A stretch of 64,000 nucleotides of DNA from Caproiciproducens sp. CPB-2 (GCF_036287215.1 NZ_CP142860.1:2542001-2606000); one strand, 5' to 3'. Shown: positions 52,416 through 61,480, numbered from the stretch's first letter. Notes: generated from the sequence alone by a model not told the origin. Program-made: numbers and translations.

Positions 52416-53966
52416 TCAGGCAGGAGAAAGAGGAACGCCGAAGCCGACTACCACACAGGTAATCGCAAGCATAATGAGCGCCCACTTGAGGACCGCACGC
52501 AGCGCTTTGCTGTCCTGACCGACGAGGCCGACAGCCGCGACCGCAGTGGCAACGCACTGGGGAGACATGATTTTGCCAACGCCGGCGCCCAGAGAATTCG
52601 CCGCGGCGAGCCAGTACTTGGAAACACCGATCTGCTGTGCGGCAGCCGTCTGCAAGGTACCCAGCAGCACCTCGGTGTTGGTGCCGCTGCCGGTGACAAA
52701 CGCACCGATCGCGGCAATGATCGGCGCCACAAACGGATAGTAGCGGCCGGTAAGAACGACAAAGAGGTGCGCCATATCGGCGATCATCCCGGAATATGTC
52801 ATAATCTTGGCAACGGCAAGCACGGACATGATGGTAATGATCGTTTTGGACATCTGCTTCACCGTGCCGGTCAGCGCCTGCCACATCATCCTGCCGCTGG
52901 CCTTTTGCACGAGGCTGCCGATCACCGTGGCAACGAAAATGATGATGCCGGGCGTATTGATCCAGCTGAAAGAAACAGGACCGGCGCTGGAGGCCGTGCT
53001 GATCTTTACGGTGGACTTGAAAATAGAAAGGAAACCGTTGACCGGCGGAACCAGCTTGGAGGTCAGAAGAAGAAGCACGAAAATAAGAATAAACGGCAGG
53101 CCGGCCACCGCGAGCGGCATTGCCGGTTCGTCCTGCTTTTGCGCCGTTCCGGCAATCCCCGCACTCATATCGTACTCCTTGGGAACCGGCTTATTTTTCC
53201 GTGCCCTGACCATCAGGAAGGTACAGGCCAGCGAGACGACACAGCCGACGATGACGGTCAGTTCCGGCCCGAGGAACCTGGAAACAACCAGCTCCGGCAG
53301 GACGAAGGACAGGCCGGACACCAGCGTGATGCCCACAACGCCCTTCAGCGCTTTGACGCCGCCCCCGCCCGCGATGACCATCAGGAACGGAACCAGAATC
53401 ATAAACGGCACCATCTGAAACACCGTCGTAAAAGCCAGCGGCAGCGCATCCAGCCCGGTCACTGCCTGCAGGGTAACGGTAGGGATGCCGACGGAACCGA
53501 ACGCTGTGGGAAAGGCGTTGGCGATCATGCAGACCACACATGCCTCAATCGGATTCATGCCCATCCCGGCCAGCATGCTGGCCGGGATGGCGATTGCCGT
53601 GCCAAAGCCGGCCATGCCCTCCAGAAATCCGCCGAAGCACCACCCCACCAACAGGATCAGAAGGCGCTTATCGGCGGAAACGCCTGTGAGCATCCGCTTA
53701 ATGATGTCCATCGCGCCGGTTTTTAAAGAAAGATTATAAGTAAAAATAGCTGCGATGATGACCAGAATGATCGGCCACAGCGCGGTGGCGAAACCTTCCA
53801 GGGCGGAGGTGGCGCAATCCACCGCCGGCATGCGCCAAAGCGTCAGCGCCAGGACCGCGGCAACGGCCAGCGCACTGAGGCACGCCTTGTGGCCGGGCAT
53901 CTTCAGATAAGTAAGCGCGATAATCAGCCAGACGATCGGTACCAGAGCAAGATAGGACTGAAGCAT
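52416..53966 (-). CDS. lctP: Lactate permease (LctP/LldP family)
   Basis: 516 residues with about 12-14 transmembrane segments. Family marks include GFLEGMAGFGTAIAIPASML, AFGSVGIPTVTLQ, GSGTNTEVLLGTLQ and GKIMSPQCVATA. It imports L- and D-lactate (and glycolate) with protons. It diverges from the larA-lctD-etfBA-bcd cluster, matching the lctF position in acetogen lactate loci. GGAGG lies 9 bases before the ATG. Confidence 0.93.
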   Translation of the reverse strand: MLQSYLALVPIVWLIIALTYLKMPGHKACLSALAVAAVLALTLWRMPAVDCATSALEGFATALWPIILVIIAAIFTYNLSLKTGAMDIIKRMLTGVSADKRLLILLVGWCFGGFLEGMAGFGTAIAIPASMLAGMGMNPIEACVVCMIANAFPTAFGSVGIPTVTLQAVTGLDALPLAFTTVFQMVPFMILVPFLMVIAGGGGVKALKGVVGITLVSGLSFVLPELVVSRFLGPELTVIVGCVVSLACTFLMVRARKNKPVPKEYDMSAGIAGTAQKQDEPAMPLAVAGLPFILIFVLLLLTSKLVPPVNGFLSIFKSTVKISTASSAGPVSFSWINTPGIIIFVATVIGSLVQKASGRMMWQALTGTVKQMSKTIITIMSVLAVAKIMTYSGMIADMAHLFVVLTGRYYPFVAPIIAAIGAFVTGSGTNTEVLLGTLQTAAAQQIGVSKYWLAAANSLGAGVGKIMSPQCVATAVAAVGLVGQDSKALRAVLKWALIMLAITCVVVGFGVPLSPA

Positions 53967-54121
53967 AATAAGAGACCTCCCCTATTTATTTCAGTGGCTG
54001 CAATAGTCACAGTTTACCTGCTTTTGGTTCTACCAGTTTCGACAAACATTCCGGCGATATATGAAAACGAACGGCAGCAAAAAAGAATCCTCTCGGAAAT
54101 GGATATTTCTATACTGGACAC

Positions 54122-54150
54122 ATTATATCCTTAAATCAGCATAAAGTCCA
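54122..54150 (-). promoter_or_regulatory. Promoter of lctP
   Basis: TGGACT (54150-54145), 17 bases, TATAAT (54127-54122) on the minus strand. The perfect CCAAAAT/ATTTTGG palindrome at 54164-54180 lies just upstream. Confidence 0.5.
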
Positions 54151-54240
54151 TATGAAGTTATATCCAAAATTATATTTTGGTATATTTGACGAATATCAAA
54201 CTTCAATTTTGTCAGAAAAATAGAATCACTCGATTTGGCA

Positions 54241-54297
54241 TTGTATTAAAAATAAAATGTGGTAAGATGATAGCATAAATAAGTGGAGCTACCAATT
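54241..54297 (+). promoter_or_regulatory. Promoter and FadR/LldR-type operator of the larA-bcd cluster
   Basis: TTGTAT (54241-54246), 16 bases, TAAGAT (54263-54268), a weak promoter. AAGTGGAGCTACCAATT (54281-54297) sits just past the expected start of transcription; its complement begins AATTGGTAG and resembles the LldR/FadR-type operator (TNGT-N3-ACNA) with one deviation. Probable target of the regulator at 60579. Confidence 0.5.
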
Positions 54298-54364
54298 TCA
54301 GGGGTAGTTTTTGGCCGCTTGCATCTGTAAACGGTTGGTGTAAAATCAGAATGGAGGCGTTTTC

Positions 54365-55645
54365 ATGTCCATCATGATTCCCTTTGGCAAATCCGGGATG
54401 CCGCTGCACGCGGATCTCAGCGATGCGGAAATTCTGGAATCCCATGTGGAAGAACTCAAAGCCGCCGACACGGAGGACGGTTTGGTGCTGGCCGCCATGG
54501 CCAATCCGATCGATTCCCCCCGCCTGCGGGAGCTGGCTGCCGGCAAAAAGACCTGCACGATCATTATCAGCGACCACACGCGTCCGGTCCCGAGCAAACA
54601 CATTCTTCCCGCCATGCTGGCCGAACTGCGCGAAGGCAGCCCGGACATCGATGTGACGCTGCTGGTGGCTACCGGCTTTCACCGTCCGACCGGCAAGGAA
54701 GAGCTGGTGGCGAAGCTCGGCCGGGATATCGTGGAGCGGGAAAAGATCGTAATCCATGATAGCCGGGACGCGTCGGGCAATGTGCAGATTGGCGTGCTTC
54801 CTTCCGGAGCGGCGTGCGTGATCGACAAAATAGCGGCACAAACAGATTTACTTGTTGCCGAGGGCTTTATCGAACCGCATTTCTTCGCCGGCTTTTCCGG
54901 CGGGCGCAAGAGCGTGCTGCCGGGTGTCTGCGATCAGGTGACGGTGCTTGGCAACCATTGCTCCGAATTTATCGCTTCGCCTTATGCGCGCACCGGCGTC
55001 CTGAACGGCAACCCGCTGCACAAGGATATGCTCGCCGCGGCAAAAATGGCGCATCTTGCATACATAGTAAACGTCATTATTGACGAAGATAAGCATGTGG
55101 TTGCCGCCTTTGCCGGGGACGCCGTCACCGCTCACCGCCGGGGCTGCGACCTGCTGCTGAAATACTGTCAGGTACAGCCGGAAAAACGCGGCGATATCGT
55201 GATTTCCAGCAACGGAGGCTACCCGCTGGACCAGAATATTTACCAAAGCGTAAAAGGCCTTACCGCGGCGGAAGCCGCGGCGGCGCCGGACGCCGTGCTG
55301 ATCATGGTCAGCTCCTGCAGCGACGGGCACGGCGGAGAAAGCTTTTACCGTGCGCTGCGCGACTGCGTTTCCCCGGAGAAGCTGGCGGAACAGATTCTCG
55401 CCACCCCGCAGGACCGGACCCGGCCCGACCAGTGGGAATTCCAGATCCTTTGCCGCGTGCTGTGCAAGCACCATGTCATCTATGTCACGGAACCCGAACA
55501 GCGGAAGACCATTGAAGACATGAAGATCGCGTGGGCCCCGGATGTGGACACCGCTTTGAAGGAAGCAAGGGACATCAAAGGCGCGGACGCCCATCTGGTC
55601 GTGATCCCCAACGGCATCTCCGTTATGGTGAGAGAATCGGCTTAG
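54365..55645 (+). CDS. larA: LarA-family nickel-pincer 2-hydroxyacid (lactate) racemase
   Basis: 426 residues, full length. The residues that bind the nickel-pincer cofactor and substrate in Lactiplantibacillus LarA are all present with a constant offset of two: R73 (SDHTRPV), H106 (GFHRPTG), H172 (EPHFFAG), K182 (SGGRKSVLPG) and H198 (GNH). It interconverts L- and D-lactate so that one stereospecific dehydrogenase can use both. The cofactor-making genes larB, larC and larE are not in the window and must be elsewhere. It is the lctE position of acetogen loci. GGAGG precedes the ATG. Confidence 0.88.
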   Translation: MSIMIPFGKSGMPLHADLSDAEILESHVEELKAADTEDGLVLAAMANPIDSPRLRELAAGKKTCTIIISDHTRPVPSKHILPAMLAELREGSPDIDVTLLVATGFHRPTGKEELVAKLGRDIVEREKIVIHDSRDASGNVQIGVLPSGAACVIDKIAAQTDLLVAEGFIEPHFFAGFSGGRKSVLPGVCDQVTVLGNHCSEFIASPYARTGVLNGNPLHKDMLAAAKMAHLAYIVNVIIDEDKHVVAAFAGDAVTAHRRGCDLLLKYCQVQPEKRGDIVISSNGGYPLDQNIYQSVKGLTAAEAAAAPDAVLIMVSSCSDGHGGESFYRALRDCVSPEKLAEQILATPQDRTRPDQWEFQILCRVLCKHHVIYVTEPEQRKTIEDMKIAWAPDVDTALKEARDIKGADAHLVVIPNGISVMVRESA

Positions 55646-55803
55646 GCCTTGTTTGCAAATTAAAAATCGACGGATTTTCGTGATAAAATTGTGCCTGACA
55701 AGGAAAAAAGCGCAGGAATACTTATCGTATGCCGAGCATTTTTGACGCGGTCAGACGCAATTTTAGCCGAATAAGACAAGACTCTTGATTTTACAAACAT
55801 GGC
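55646..55803. repeat. Fold-back element between larA and lctD
   Basis: Two arms of about 51 bases, starting near 55650 and ending near 55799, are imperfect inverted copies; the inner parts TAAAATTG-GCCTGAC and GTCAGACGCAATTTTA differ at two of 16 positions. The centre contains AGGAATACTTATCGTATGCCGAGC. No coding capacity. It may be a small mobile palindrome or a structured leader before lctD. Confidence 0.5.
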
Positions 55804-55844
55804 CTATCAGCTTTTATAAAAATATTTTATCAGGAGGATTTATC

Positions 55845-57281
55845 ATGGCAAATTATAATCCGGTCACACAGGAAATTCTTGCCGAACTGGAAAAAGCGGC
55901 GCCCGGTCACGTGGTCACCGGCGCAGATGTCAACCCGGACTACTCCCGCGACGAAATGCCCATTTACGGTACCCGCATGCCGGACGTCACCATTGACGTG
56001 CAGAGCACGGAAGAAGTCTCCGCCATCATGAAAATCTGCTATGAGCACAACATTCCGGTCACGACCCGCGGCGCCGGCACCGGTCTGGTGGGCGGCTGCA
56101 CCCCGGTCTGCGGCGGAGTCGTGCTCTGCACCATGCGCATGAACAAGATTCTGTCCTACGACCTTGAAAACTTCGCGGTCACGGTGCAGCCCGGCGTCCT
56201 GCTGCAGCAGCTGGCCGACGACGCGCTGAAGCACGGCTGCATGTATCCCCCGGACCCGGGTGAGAAGATGGCGACTCTGGGCGGCAACGTGGCCACAAAC
56301 GCGGGCGGCATGCGCGCCGTAAAATACGGAGCTACCCGCGACTATGTCCGCGCCATGACCGTGGTCCTCCCGAACGGTGAAATCACCCGGTTCGGCGGCA
56401 CGGTTTCCAAGACGAGTTCCGGCTACAGTCTTACGAACCTGATGATCGGCTCGGAAGGCACGCTGGGCATCATCACCGAACTGACCCTGAAGCTCATCCC
56501 CGCCCCGCAGGCCACCGTAAGCCTGATGGCCCCGTTCGAGGACCTGGAGGTCTGCATCTCTGCCGTACCGAAATTCTTTATGAAGCATTTCCGTCCGCAG
56601 GCACTGGAGTTCTTTGAGAAAGAAATCCTGATTTCCTCCGAAGAGTATCTGGGCAAGCAGGTCTTCCCGCGCAAGATCGACGGCACGGAGGTCGGCGCTT
56701 ATCTGCTGGTTACTTTTGACGGCGATTCCATGGATGAGCTGGACCCGATCGTCGAGAGCGCTTCCGAAATGCTGGTGGAAGAAGGCGCGCTGGACGTCCT
56801 TGTGGCGGATACGGCGCCGAAACTGAAAGACATCTGGGCGACCCGTTCCTCTTTCCTGGAGGGTATCGAGGAGCAGACCAAGCTGCTGGATGAGTGCGAC
56901 GTGGTCGTTCCGGTGAATAAAATTGCATCCTATGTCGCATATGTCAATGAGATCAAGCAAAACTATGATTTTGAGGTAAAATATTTTGGTCACGCCGGCG
57001 ACGGCAACCTGCATATCTACACCTGCTCCACGGAAATGGAAGAGGAAGCATTCAAGAAGCAGGTCGATCAGTTCCTGAGCGCTCTCTACCGGAAGACGGT
57101 GGAGCTCGGCGGCCAGATTTCCGGCGAGCACGGCATCGGCTACGGAAAGGTGCATTTCCTGGAAAGCGCAATGGGCCCGGTGAACATGGAGCTGATGCGC
57201 GGTATTAAAAAGGTATTTGATCCGAAGCTGATTTTGAACCCCGGCAAGGTTTGTATGGACCTGACGAGAAAGGGAGAATAG
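55845..57281 (+). CDS. lctD: FAD-linked lactate dehydrogenase (GlcD/LctD type)
   Basis: 478 residues. FAD-binding type 4 domain (about 35-215: TTRGAGTGLVGGCTPVCGGVVL, PPDPGEKMATLGGNVATNAGG, GSEGTLGIITELTLKLIPAP) and C-terminal FAD-oxidase domain with FGHAGDGNLHIY and SGEHGIGYGK. It oxidises lactate (or glycolate) to the 2-oxo acid. In Acetobacterium the homologue forms an electron-confurcating complex with EtfBA; here etfB and etfA follow directly. The ATG at 55845 has AGGAGG; the frame opens upstream at 55785 in the fold-back element. Confidence 0.9.
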   Translation: MANYNPVTQEILAELEKAAPGHVVTGADVNPDYSRDEMPIYGTRMPDVTIDVQSTEEVSAIMKICYEHNIPVTTRGAGTGLVGGCTPVCGGVVLCTMRMNKILSYDLENFAVTVQPGVLLQQLADDALKHGCMYPPDPGEKMATLGGNVATNAGGMRAVKYGATRDYVRAMTVVLPNGEITRFGGTVSKTSSGYSLTNLMIGSEGTLGIITELTLKLIPAPQATVSLMAPFEDLEVCISAVPKFFMKHFRPQALEFFEKEILISSEEYLGKQVFPRKIDGTEVGAYLLVTFDGDSMDELDPIVESASEMLVEEGALDVLVADTAPKLKDIWATRSSFLEGIEEQTKLLDECDVVVPVNKIASYVAYVNEIKQNYDFEVKYFGHAGDGNLHIYTCSTEMEEEAFKKQVDQFLSALYRKTVELGGQISGEHGIGYGKVHFLESAMGPVNMELMRGIKKVFDPKLILNPGKVCMDLTRKGE

Positions 57282-57313
57282 TTTCAGGAGAATCATTTAA
57301 AAGGAGTAACGAT

Positions 57314-58120
57314 ATGAACATTCTTGTATGTGTCAAACAGGTACCGGATACCAATGAAATCAAGATCGATCCGGTCACCAACACCCTGGTGCGCGACGGT
57401 GTGCCAAGTATCGTCAACCCATTCGACGGCTACGCGCTGGAAGCGGCGGCACGCCTGAGGGACGACGCGCCGGACACCAGAATCACGGTGCTTTCCATGG
57501 GCCCGAAGCAGGCGGAGAACGCGCTGCGGGAGTGTCTGGCCATTGCTGCCGACAACGCTTACCTGGTGACGGACCGCATCTTCGGCGGATCCGATACGCT
57601 GGCCACCAGCTATATCCTGAGCAGGGCAATCGCAAAGGTCGAAGAGCTGGAAGGCGCGAAATTTGACGCGATCTTCTGCGGCAAGCAGGCGATCGACGGC
57701 GATACCGCACAGGTTGGCCCGGAAATCGCGGAACACCTGGGCTACCCGCAGGTAACCTACGCGCTGGAAGTAAAATCGGCGGAAGACGGCCTTCATGTCT
57801 ACCGCGAGGCGGAAGACGGCAAGGAAGTCATCGGTGTACAGACGCCCTGCCTGATCACCTTTACCAAACCCTCTTTCGATCCCCGTTTCCCCACCATCAA
57901 ACGCAAGATGGCGGCACGCAAAGCGCAGATCGCTCAGCTCACCGCGGCTGAATTGACGAACATCGACCCGGAGCACGCCGGCCTGAAAGGTTCGCCCACA
58001 AAAGTGAAGCGCACCTATGTGCCGCCGCGCAAAGAAGCCGGCGTTGTGGTCAAGGAAGAAACCACCGAAGCGTCCGCTCACAAGCTGTATGAGCTACTGA
58101 GCAAAGCGCACGTGATTTGA
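57314..58120 (+). CDS. etfB: Electron transfer flavoprotein beta subunit
   Basis: 268 residues. MNILVCVKQVPDTNEIKIDP at the start, the AMP/FAD-binding DGDTAQVGPEIAEHLG segment and RKMAARKAQI are typical EtfB marks. With EtfA it shuttles electrons between LctD or the acyl-CoA dehydrogenase and NAD/ferredoxin. Whether this Etf bifurcates cannot be proven by reading, but the setting (LctD on one side, acyl-CoA dehydrogenase on the other) is that of bifurcating types. AAGGAG precedes the ATG at 57314. Confidence 0.92.
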   Translation: MNILVCVKQVPDTNEIKIDPVTNTLVRDGVPSIVNPFDGYALEAAARLRDDAPDTRITVLSMGPKQAENALRECLAIAADNAYLVTDRIFGGSDTLATSYILSRAIAKVEELEGAKFDAIFCGKQAIDGDTAQVGPEIAEHLGYPQVTYALEVKSAEDGLHVYREAEDGKEVIGVQTPCLITFTKPSFDPRFPTIKRKMAARKAQIAQLTAAELTNIDPEHAGLKGSPTKVKRTYVPPRKEAGVVVKEETTEASAHKLYELLSKAHVI

Positions 58121-58137
58121 AAGAGAGGGATCGGGAA

Positions 58138-59142
58138 ATGGAAGCCAAAACCAAAGACCTTTGGGTATTTTTGGAAACCAATGAAGACGGCACTGCCAAG
58201 AATGTCGGAATAGAATTACTGAACCCCGGACGCCGCCTGGCCGACAAGCAGGGCGGAAAGCTGGTGTCCGTTGTCATCGGCTGCCACACGGATGCAGCCG
58301 TAAAAGAAGCGGGCACGCACGGAGCGGACCGGGTGATCGTGGTGGACAGCGAGGAATTTCAGCGCTACACCACGGACGCCTACACCGCCGCGCTGGCGCA
58401 TTTGCTTGAAAAATATGCGCCTACGAGCATGCTGATCGGCGCGACCCCGAACGGCCGCGACCTCGGGCCGCGCCTGTCCTGCCGCCTCGGCACCGGCCTG
58501 ACCGCCGACTGCACCGCGCTGGACATCGACGAAGCCAGCGGCAATATCGCCTGGACCCGACCGGCATTCGGCGGAAACCTGATGGCGGTAATCCTTTGCC
58601 CGGACCATCGCCCGCAGCTCGGTACGGTGCGGCCGGGAGTCTTTAAGAAGCCCGACGTCTGCGAGGACAAGGCGGAGATTCTCCGCGAGGACTTTCATGT
58701 ATCCGCGGACCAGATCCGCACCAGACTGCTGGAAACCATCCGCGAAGCAGCGGGCGAGATCGTCGACCTTGAAGGCGCGGACATCATCGTCTCGGGCGGC
58801 CGCGGTGTCGGCGGACCGGAGGGCTTTACTATCCTCCGCGAGCTGGCGGACGCGCTGGGCGCTACCGTCGGCGCGTCCCGCGCGGCGGTGGACGAGGGCT
58901 GGATCACCCATTCCCATCAGGTCGGTCAGACCGGCAAAACCGTCGGTCCGAAGCTGTACATTGCCTGCGGCATTTCCGGCGCTATCCAGCATCTGGCCGG
59001 CATGAGCTCCTCCGACGTCATCGTGGCGATCAACAAGGACTTTGACGCCCCGATTTTCGGTGTCGCGGACTACGGCTTTGTGGGCAATCTTTTTGAGATC
59101 GTCCCCGCGTTGACTGCCGAGATCAAAAAAGCAAAAGCCTGA
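58138..59142 (+). CDS. etfA: Electron transfer flavoprotein alpha subunit
   Basis: 334 residues. N-terminal alpha/beta domain and C-terminal FAD domain with [55 protein letters not shown] and [15 protein letters not shown]. There is no N-terminal ferredoxin domain such as CarE carries, so any ferredoxin must dock on the complex from outside. It follows etfB by 17 bases; the ATG at 58138 has GAGAGGG upstream. Confidence 0.93.
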   Translation: MEAKTKDLWVFLETNEDGTAKNVGIELLNPGRRLADKQGGKLVSVVIGCHTDAAVKEAGTHGADRVIVVDSEEFQRYTTDAYTAALAHLLEKYAPTSMLIGATPNGRDLGPRLSCRLGTGLTADCTALDIDEASGNIAWTRPAFGGNLMAVILCPDHRPQLGTVRPGVFKKPDVCEDKAEILREDFHVSADQIRTRLLETIREAAGEIVDLEGADIIVSGGRGVGGPEGFTILRELADALGATVGASRAAVDEGWITHSHQVGQTGKTVGPKLYIACGISGAIQHLAGMSSSDVIVAINKDFDAPIFGVADYGFVGNLFEIVPALTAEIKKAKA

Positions 59143-59173
59143 GATCGATTAACAAGAAAAGGGGTCTTTCAAT

Positions 59174-60316
59174 ATGGATTTTAAATTTACCGGTGAAGAA
59201 CAGGATATCTTAGATATGCTGCATGATTTCTGCGTAAAGTCGGTCGCTCCGATTGCTGCGGAGATTGACGAGCAGGAGAAATTTCCCGAGCAAACCTGGC
59301 ATCAGTTGGCCGAAATGGGCATGATGGGCATGGCCTACCCGGAAGAAGCGGGCGGAGCCGGCCTGAGCTACCTTTCCTATATTGCCGCGGTTGAGGAAAT
59401 CTCAAAGCACTGCGCGGCCACCAGCACCATGTTTTCCGCGCATTCCTCCCTGTGCGCCTGGCCGATTTTCGCTTTTGGCACGGAGGAGCAGAAACAAAAG
59501 TACCTGCCGGACCTGTGCTCCGGCGAAAAACTGGGCGCCTTTGCCCTGACTGAGCCCGGCGCCGGAACCGACGCCGCCATGCAGCGCACGGTCGCCGAGG
59601 ACAAGGGCGACTCCTGGCTTCTTAACGGCTCGAAAATTTTCATCACCAACGCCGGTTTTGCGTCCGTCTTTGTTGTTTTCGCAATGACGGATAAGAGTCT
59701 GGGAACCAAGGGCATCTCCGCCTTTATTGTCGAGAAGGACACTCCCGGCTTCCGCATCGGTTCCCATGAAAAGAAAATGGGAATCCGCGGCTCCTCCACC
59801 TGCGAGCTGGTCTTTGAAGACTGCAAGATTCCCAAGGGGAATCTTCTGGGCGAAATCGGCAAGGGCTTCAAGGTTGCCATGATGACGCTGGACGGCGGCC
59901 GGATCGGCATTGCCGCACAGGCTGTCGGCATCGCTCAGGGCTGTATCGATCAGACCATTCCCTATATTACCCAGCGCATCCAGTTTGGCAAACGCATCAG
60001 CCAGTTCCAGAACACGCAGTTTGAAATGGCCAACATGCAGACGCATGTCGACGCGGCCCGCCTGCTGACGTACCGCGCGGCGCAGGCCAAGCAGGACGGC
60101 GACCCATACAGCCACCTTGCCGCGATGGCGAAGCTCTTTGCCGCCGACACCGCCAGCGACGTGACCCGCCGCTGTGTGCAGCTGGTCGGAGGCTACGGCT
60201 TCACCCGTGAATATCCGTTTGAGCGCATGATGCGCGACGCAAAAATCACCGAGATTTACGAAGGAACCAGCGAAGTACAGCGCATGGTCATCTCGGGCTG
60301 GATGGGCGTCAAATAA
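59174..60316 (+). CDS. bcd: Acyl-CoA dehydrogenase (butyryl-CoA dehydrogenase type)
   Basis: 380 residues, the length of short-chain acyl-CoA dehydrogenases. FALTEPGAGTDA, the catalytic base E363 in YEGTSEVQR and RIGIAAQAVGIAQG are family marks. It probably reduces crotonyl-CoA or a longer enoyl-CoA with electrons from EtfBA. No other beta-oxidation genes (thl, hbd, crt) are beside it. An acryloyl-CoA reductase in a propionate route was considered, but no lactoyl-CoA dehydratase or CoA-transferase is present. Chain length cannot be read. Confidence 0.87.
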   Translation: MDFKFTGEEQDILDMLHDFCVKSVAPIAAEIDEQEKFPEQTWHQLAEMGMMGMAYPEEAGGAGLSYLSYIAAVEEISKHCAATSTMFSAHSSLCAWPIFAFGTEEQKQKYLPDLCSGEKLGAFALTEPGAGTDAAMQRTVAEDKGDSWLLNGSKIFITNAGFASVFVVFAMTDKSLGTKGISAFIVEKDTPGFRIGSHEKKMGIRGSSTCELVFEDCKIPKGNLLGEIGKGFKVAMMTLDGGRIGIAAQAVGIAQGCIDQTIPYITQRIQFGKRISQFQNTQFEMANMQTHVDAARLLTYRAAQAKQDGDPYSHLAAMAKLFAADTASDVTRRCVQLVGGYGFTREYPFERMMRDAKITEIYEGTSEVQRMVISGWMGVK

Positions 60317-60360
60317 ATTCACTTACTCCTTTTTATCCATACTCGTTTATCCATACTAAC

Positions 60361-60400
60361 AGCAGGCCGTCGGCTGAAACCAGCCGGCGGCCTTGCTGTC
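60361..60400 (+). terminator. Terminator after the lactate cluster
   Basis: AGCAGGCCGTCGGCTG and CAGCCGGCGGCCTTGCT pair around AAAC (12 continuous pairs with one wobble). The T-run is short, so termination may be incomplete. Confidence 0.6.
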
Positions 60401-60421
60401 TCTGCGGCTTGCAGTTGACCC

Positions 60422-60450
60422 TTGTTTAAGACACACAAAAATGCTATAAT
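60422..60450 (+). promoter_or_regulatory. Promoter of the FadR/LldR-type gene
   Basis: TTGTTT (60422-60427), 17 bases, TATAAT (60445-60450). The regulator therefore has its own start site, about 120 bases upstream of its ATG. Confidence 0.6.
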
Positions 60451-60578
60451 ACATAGTTATATGGAACTAAAAATCAAATTTAAAAATAAATAAATTCTGC
60501 GCTTTTCTGCATAAATTATCAAAGGGATTTTTGGCGGAAAACCACGGAAAGGCAGCTTGGCTGCAGGGAGATGTTTCT

Positions 60579-61277
60579 ATGGACGCAAAAGCGGAAAAAA
60601 GCGAAAAAGCCTATGAACGGGTGATCGACTACGTAAAGGACGAGATCTGGCGCGGGAACCTCAAGCGGGGAGAACGGCTGCCTTCAGAGCGGGATTTGGC
60701 GGAGCTGCTCGGGGTAAGCCGCAACTCCGTAAGAGAGGCGATGCGCACACTGAGCATGATGGGTTTCATCTCCAGCGTACACGGCGGAGGGAATTTCATA
60801 TCGTGCGACCTGGAGCAGAATCTGAGCGAGACGCTCCGGATCATGATGATGATGGGAGAAACCAACTTTCGGCAGGTGAGCCAGCTGCGCAGGGGGTTGG
60901 AATCCGAGACGGCGCGCCTGGCGGCCAGCCGCATCCTGCCACGGCAGACGGCCAAGCTGGCGGATCTGGTACGCCGGATGCGCGAGGAGCCGGACGCCGA
61001 AAAGGGTTCCCTGCTCGACCAGAAATTTCATACGCTTCTCTGTGAAGCCGCCGGCAATAAGCTGATCTACGCAATTTTCATGGCTATGCTTTCGACCATC
61101 AATGATTTTATCAGCATCATGTACGGGCGCATCGTGCAGGACGACGAACAGGCGGAGCAGCTCTATTTGTCGCACGAAAAGCTGGTGGACGCCCTGAGCC
61201 GCAACGACGAGGATGACGCGGTCCGCGCGATTCAGGACCACTTTGAAGTCGTAGACGCATCGATCGACCGTTCGTAA
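60579..61277 (+). CDS. GntR/FadR-family regulator (LldR/LutR-like) of the lactate cluster
   Basis: 232 residues. GntR winged helix (about 8-75: LKRGERLPSERDLAELLGVSRNSVREAMRTL) with SSVHGGGNFIS, and an FCD domain (about 90-225) with FHTLLCEAAGNKLIYA and SHEKLVDALSRND. It is the lctA/lldR equivalent: lactate (or pyruvate) is the probable ligand and the site at 54281 a probable operator. The ATG at 60579 has GGGAG; the frame opens upstream at 60531. Confidence 0.87.
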   Translation: MDAKAEKSEKAYERVIDYVKDEIWRGNLKRGERLPSERDLAELLGVSRNSVREAMRTLSMMGFISSVHGGGNFISCDLEQNLSETLRIMMMMGETNFRQVSQLRRGLESETARLAASRILPRQTAKLADLVRRMREEPDAEKGSLLDQKFHTLLCEAAGNKLIYAIFMAMLSTINDFISIMYGRIVQDDEQAEQLYLSHEKLVDALSRNDEDDAVRAIQDHFEVVDASIDRS

Positions 61278-61480
61278 TTCTTGTTCCTTTTTATTCTCTG
61301 CACGAGCTGCTGTGTGCTGAGCGCCACCCCGCAAAAATCAAGGCCTCAGTAAAGGCCTGCACTGCTTGTCCCATATAATGAAGATATTATAAAAATTGCC
61401 GTTCGCTGTTTAATGATATGCTACCCCCAGATAGGACAGTGAAATAAAAAAGCACTGTTCTTCAGTCTGGGGGTAAAATT

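Larger units (their letters stand above)
53967..54364. other. Divergent control region of the lactate genes
   Basis: About 400 bases, A/T-rich. Promoters face both ways. Palindromes include CCAAAAT-TAT-ATTTTGG (54164-54180) and a FadR-type site (54281-54297). No gene seen. Confidence 0.6.

Noticed and set aside
55830..57296. A 488-codon open frame antisense to lctD, and similar long antisense frames over etfA, bcd, ilvD and the diguanylate cyclase
   Set aside because: They mirror the G/C-rich third positions of real genes, have no ribosome sites and show no protein family features.
59174..60316. Acryloyl-CoA reductase of the acrylate pathway
   Set aside because: No propionate CoA-transferase or lactoyl-CoA dehydratase genes are in the cluster.
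61278..61413. AGGCCT...AGGCCT palindrome as terminator of the FadR-type gene
   Set aside because: The stem is only 6 bp with no T-run; too weak to list.
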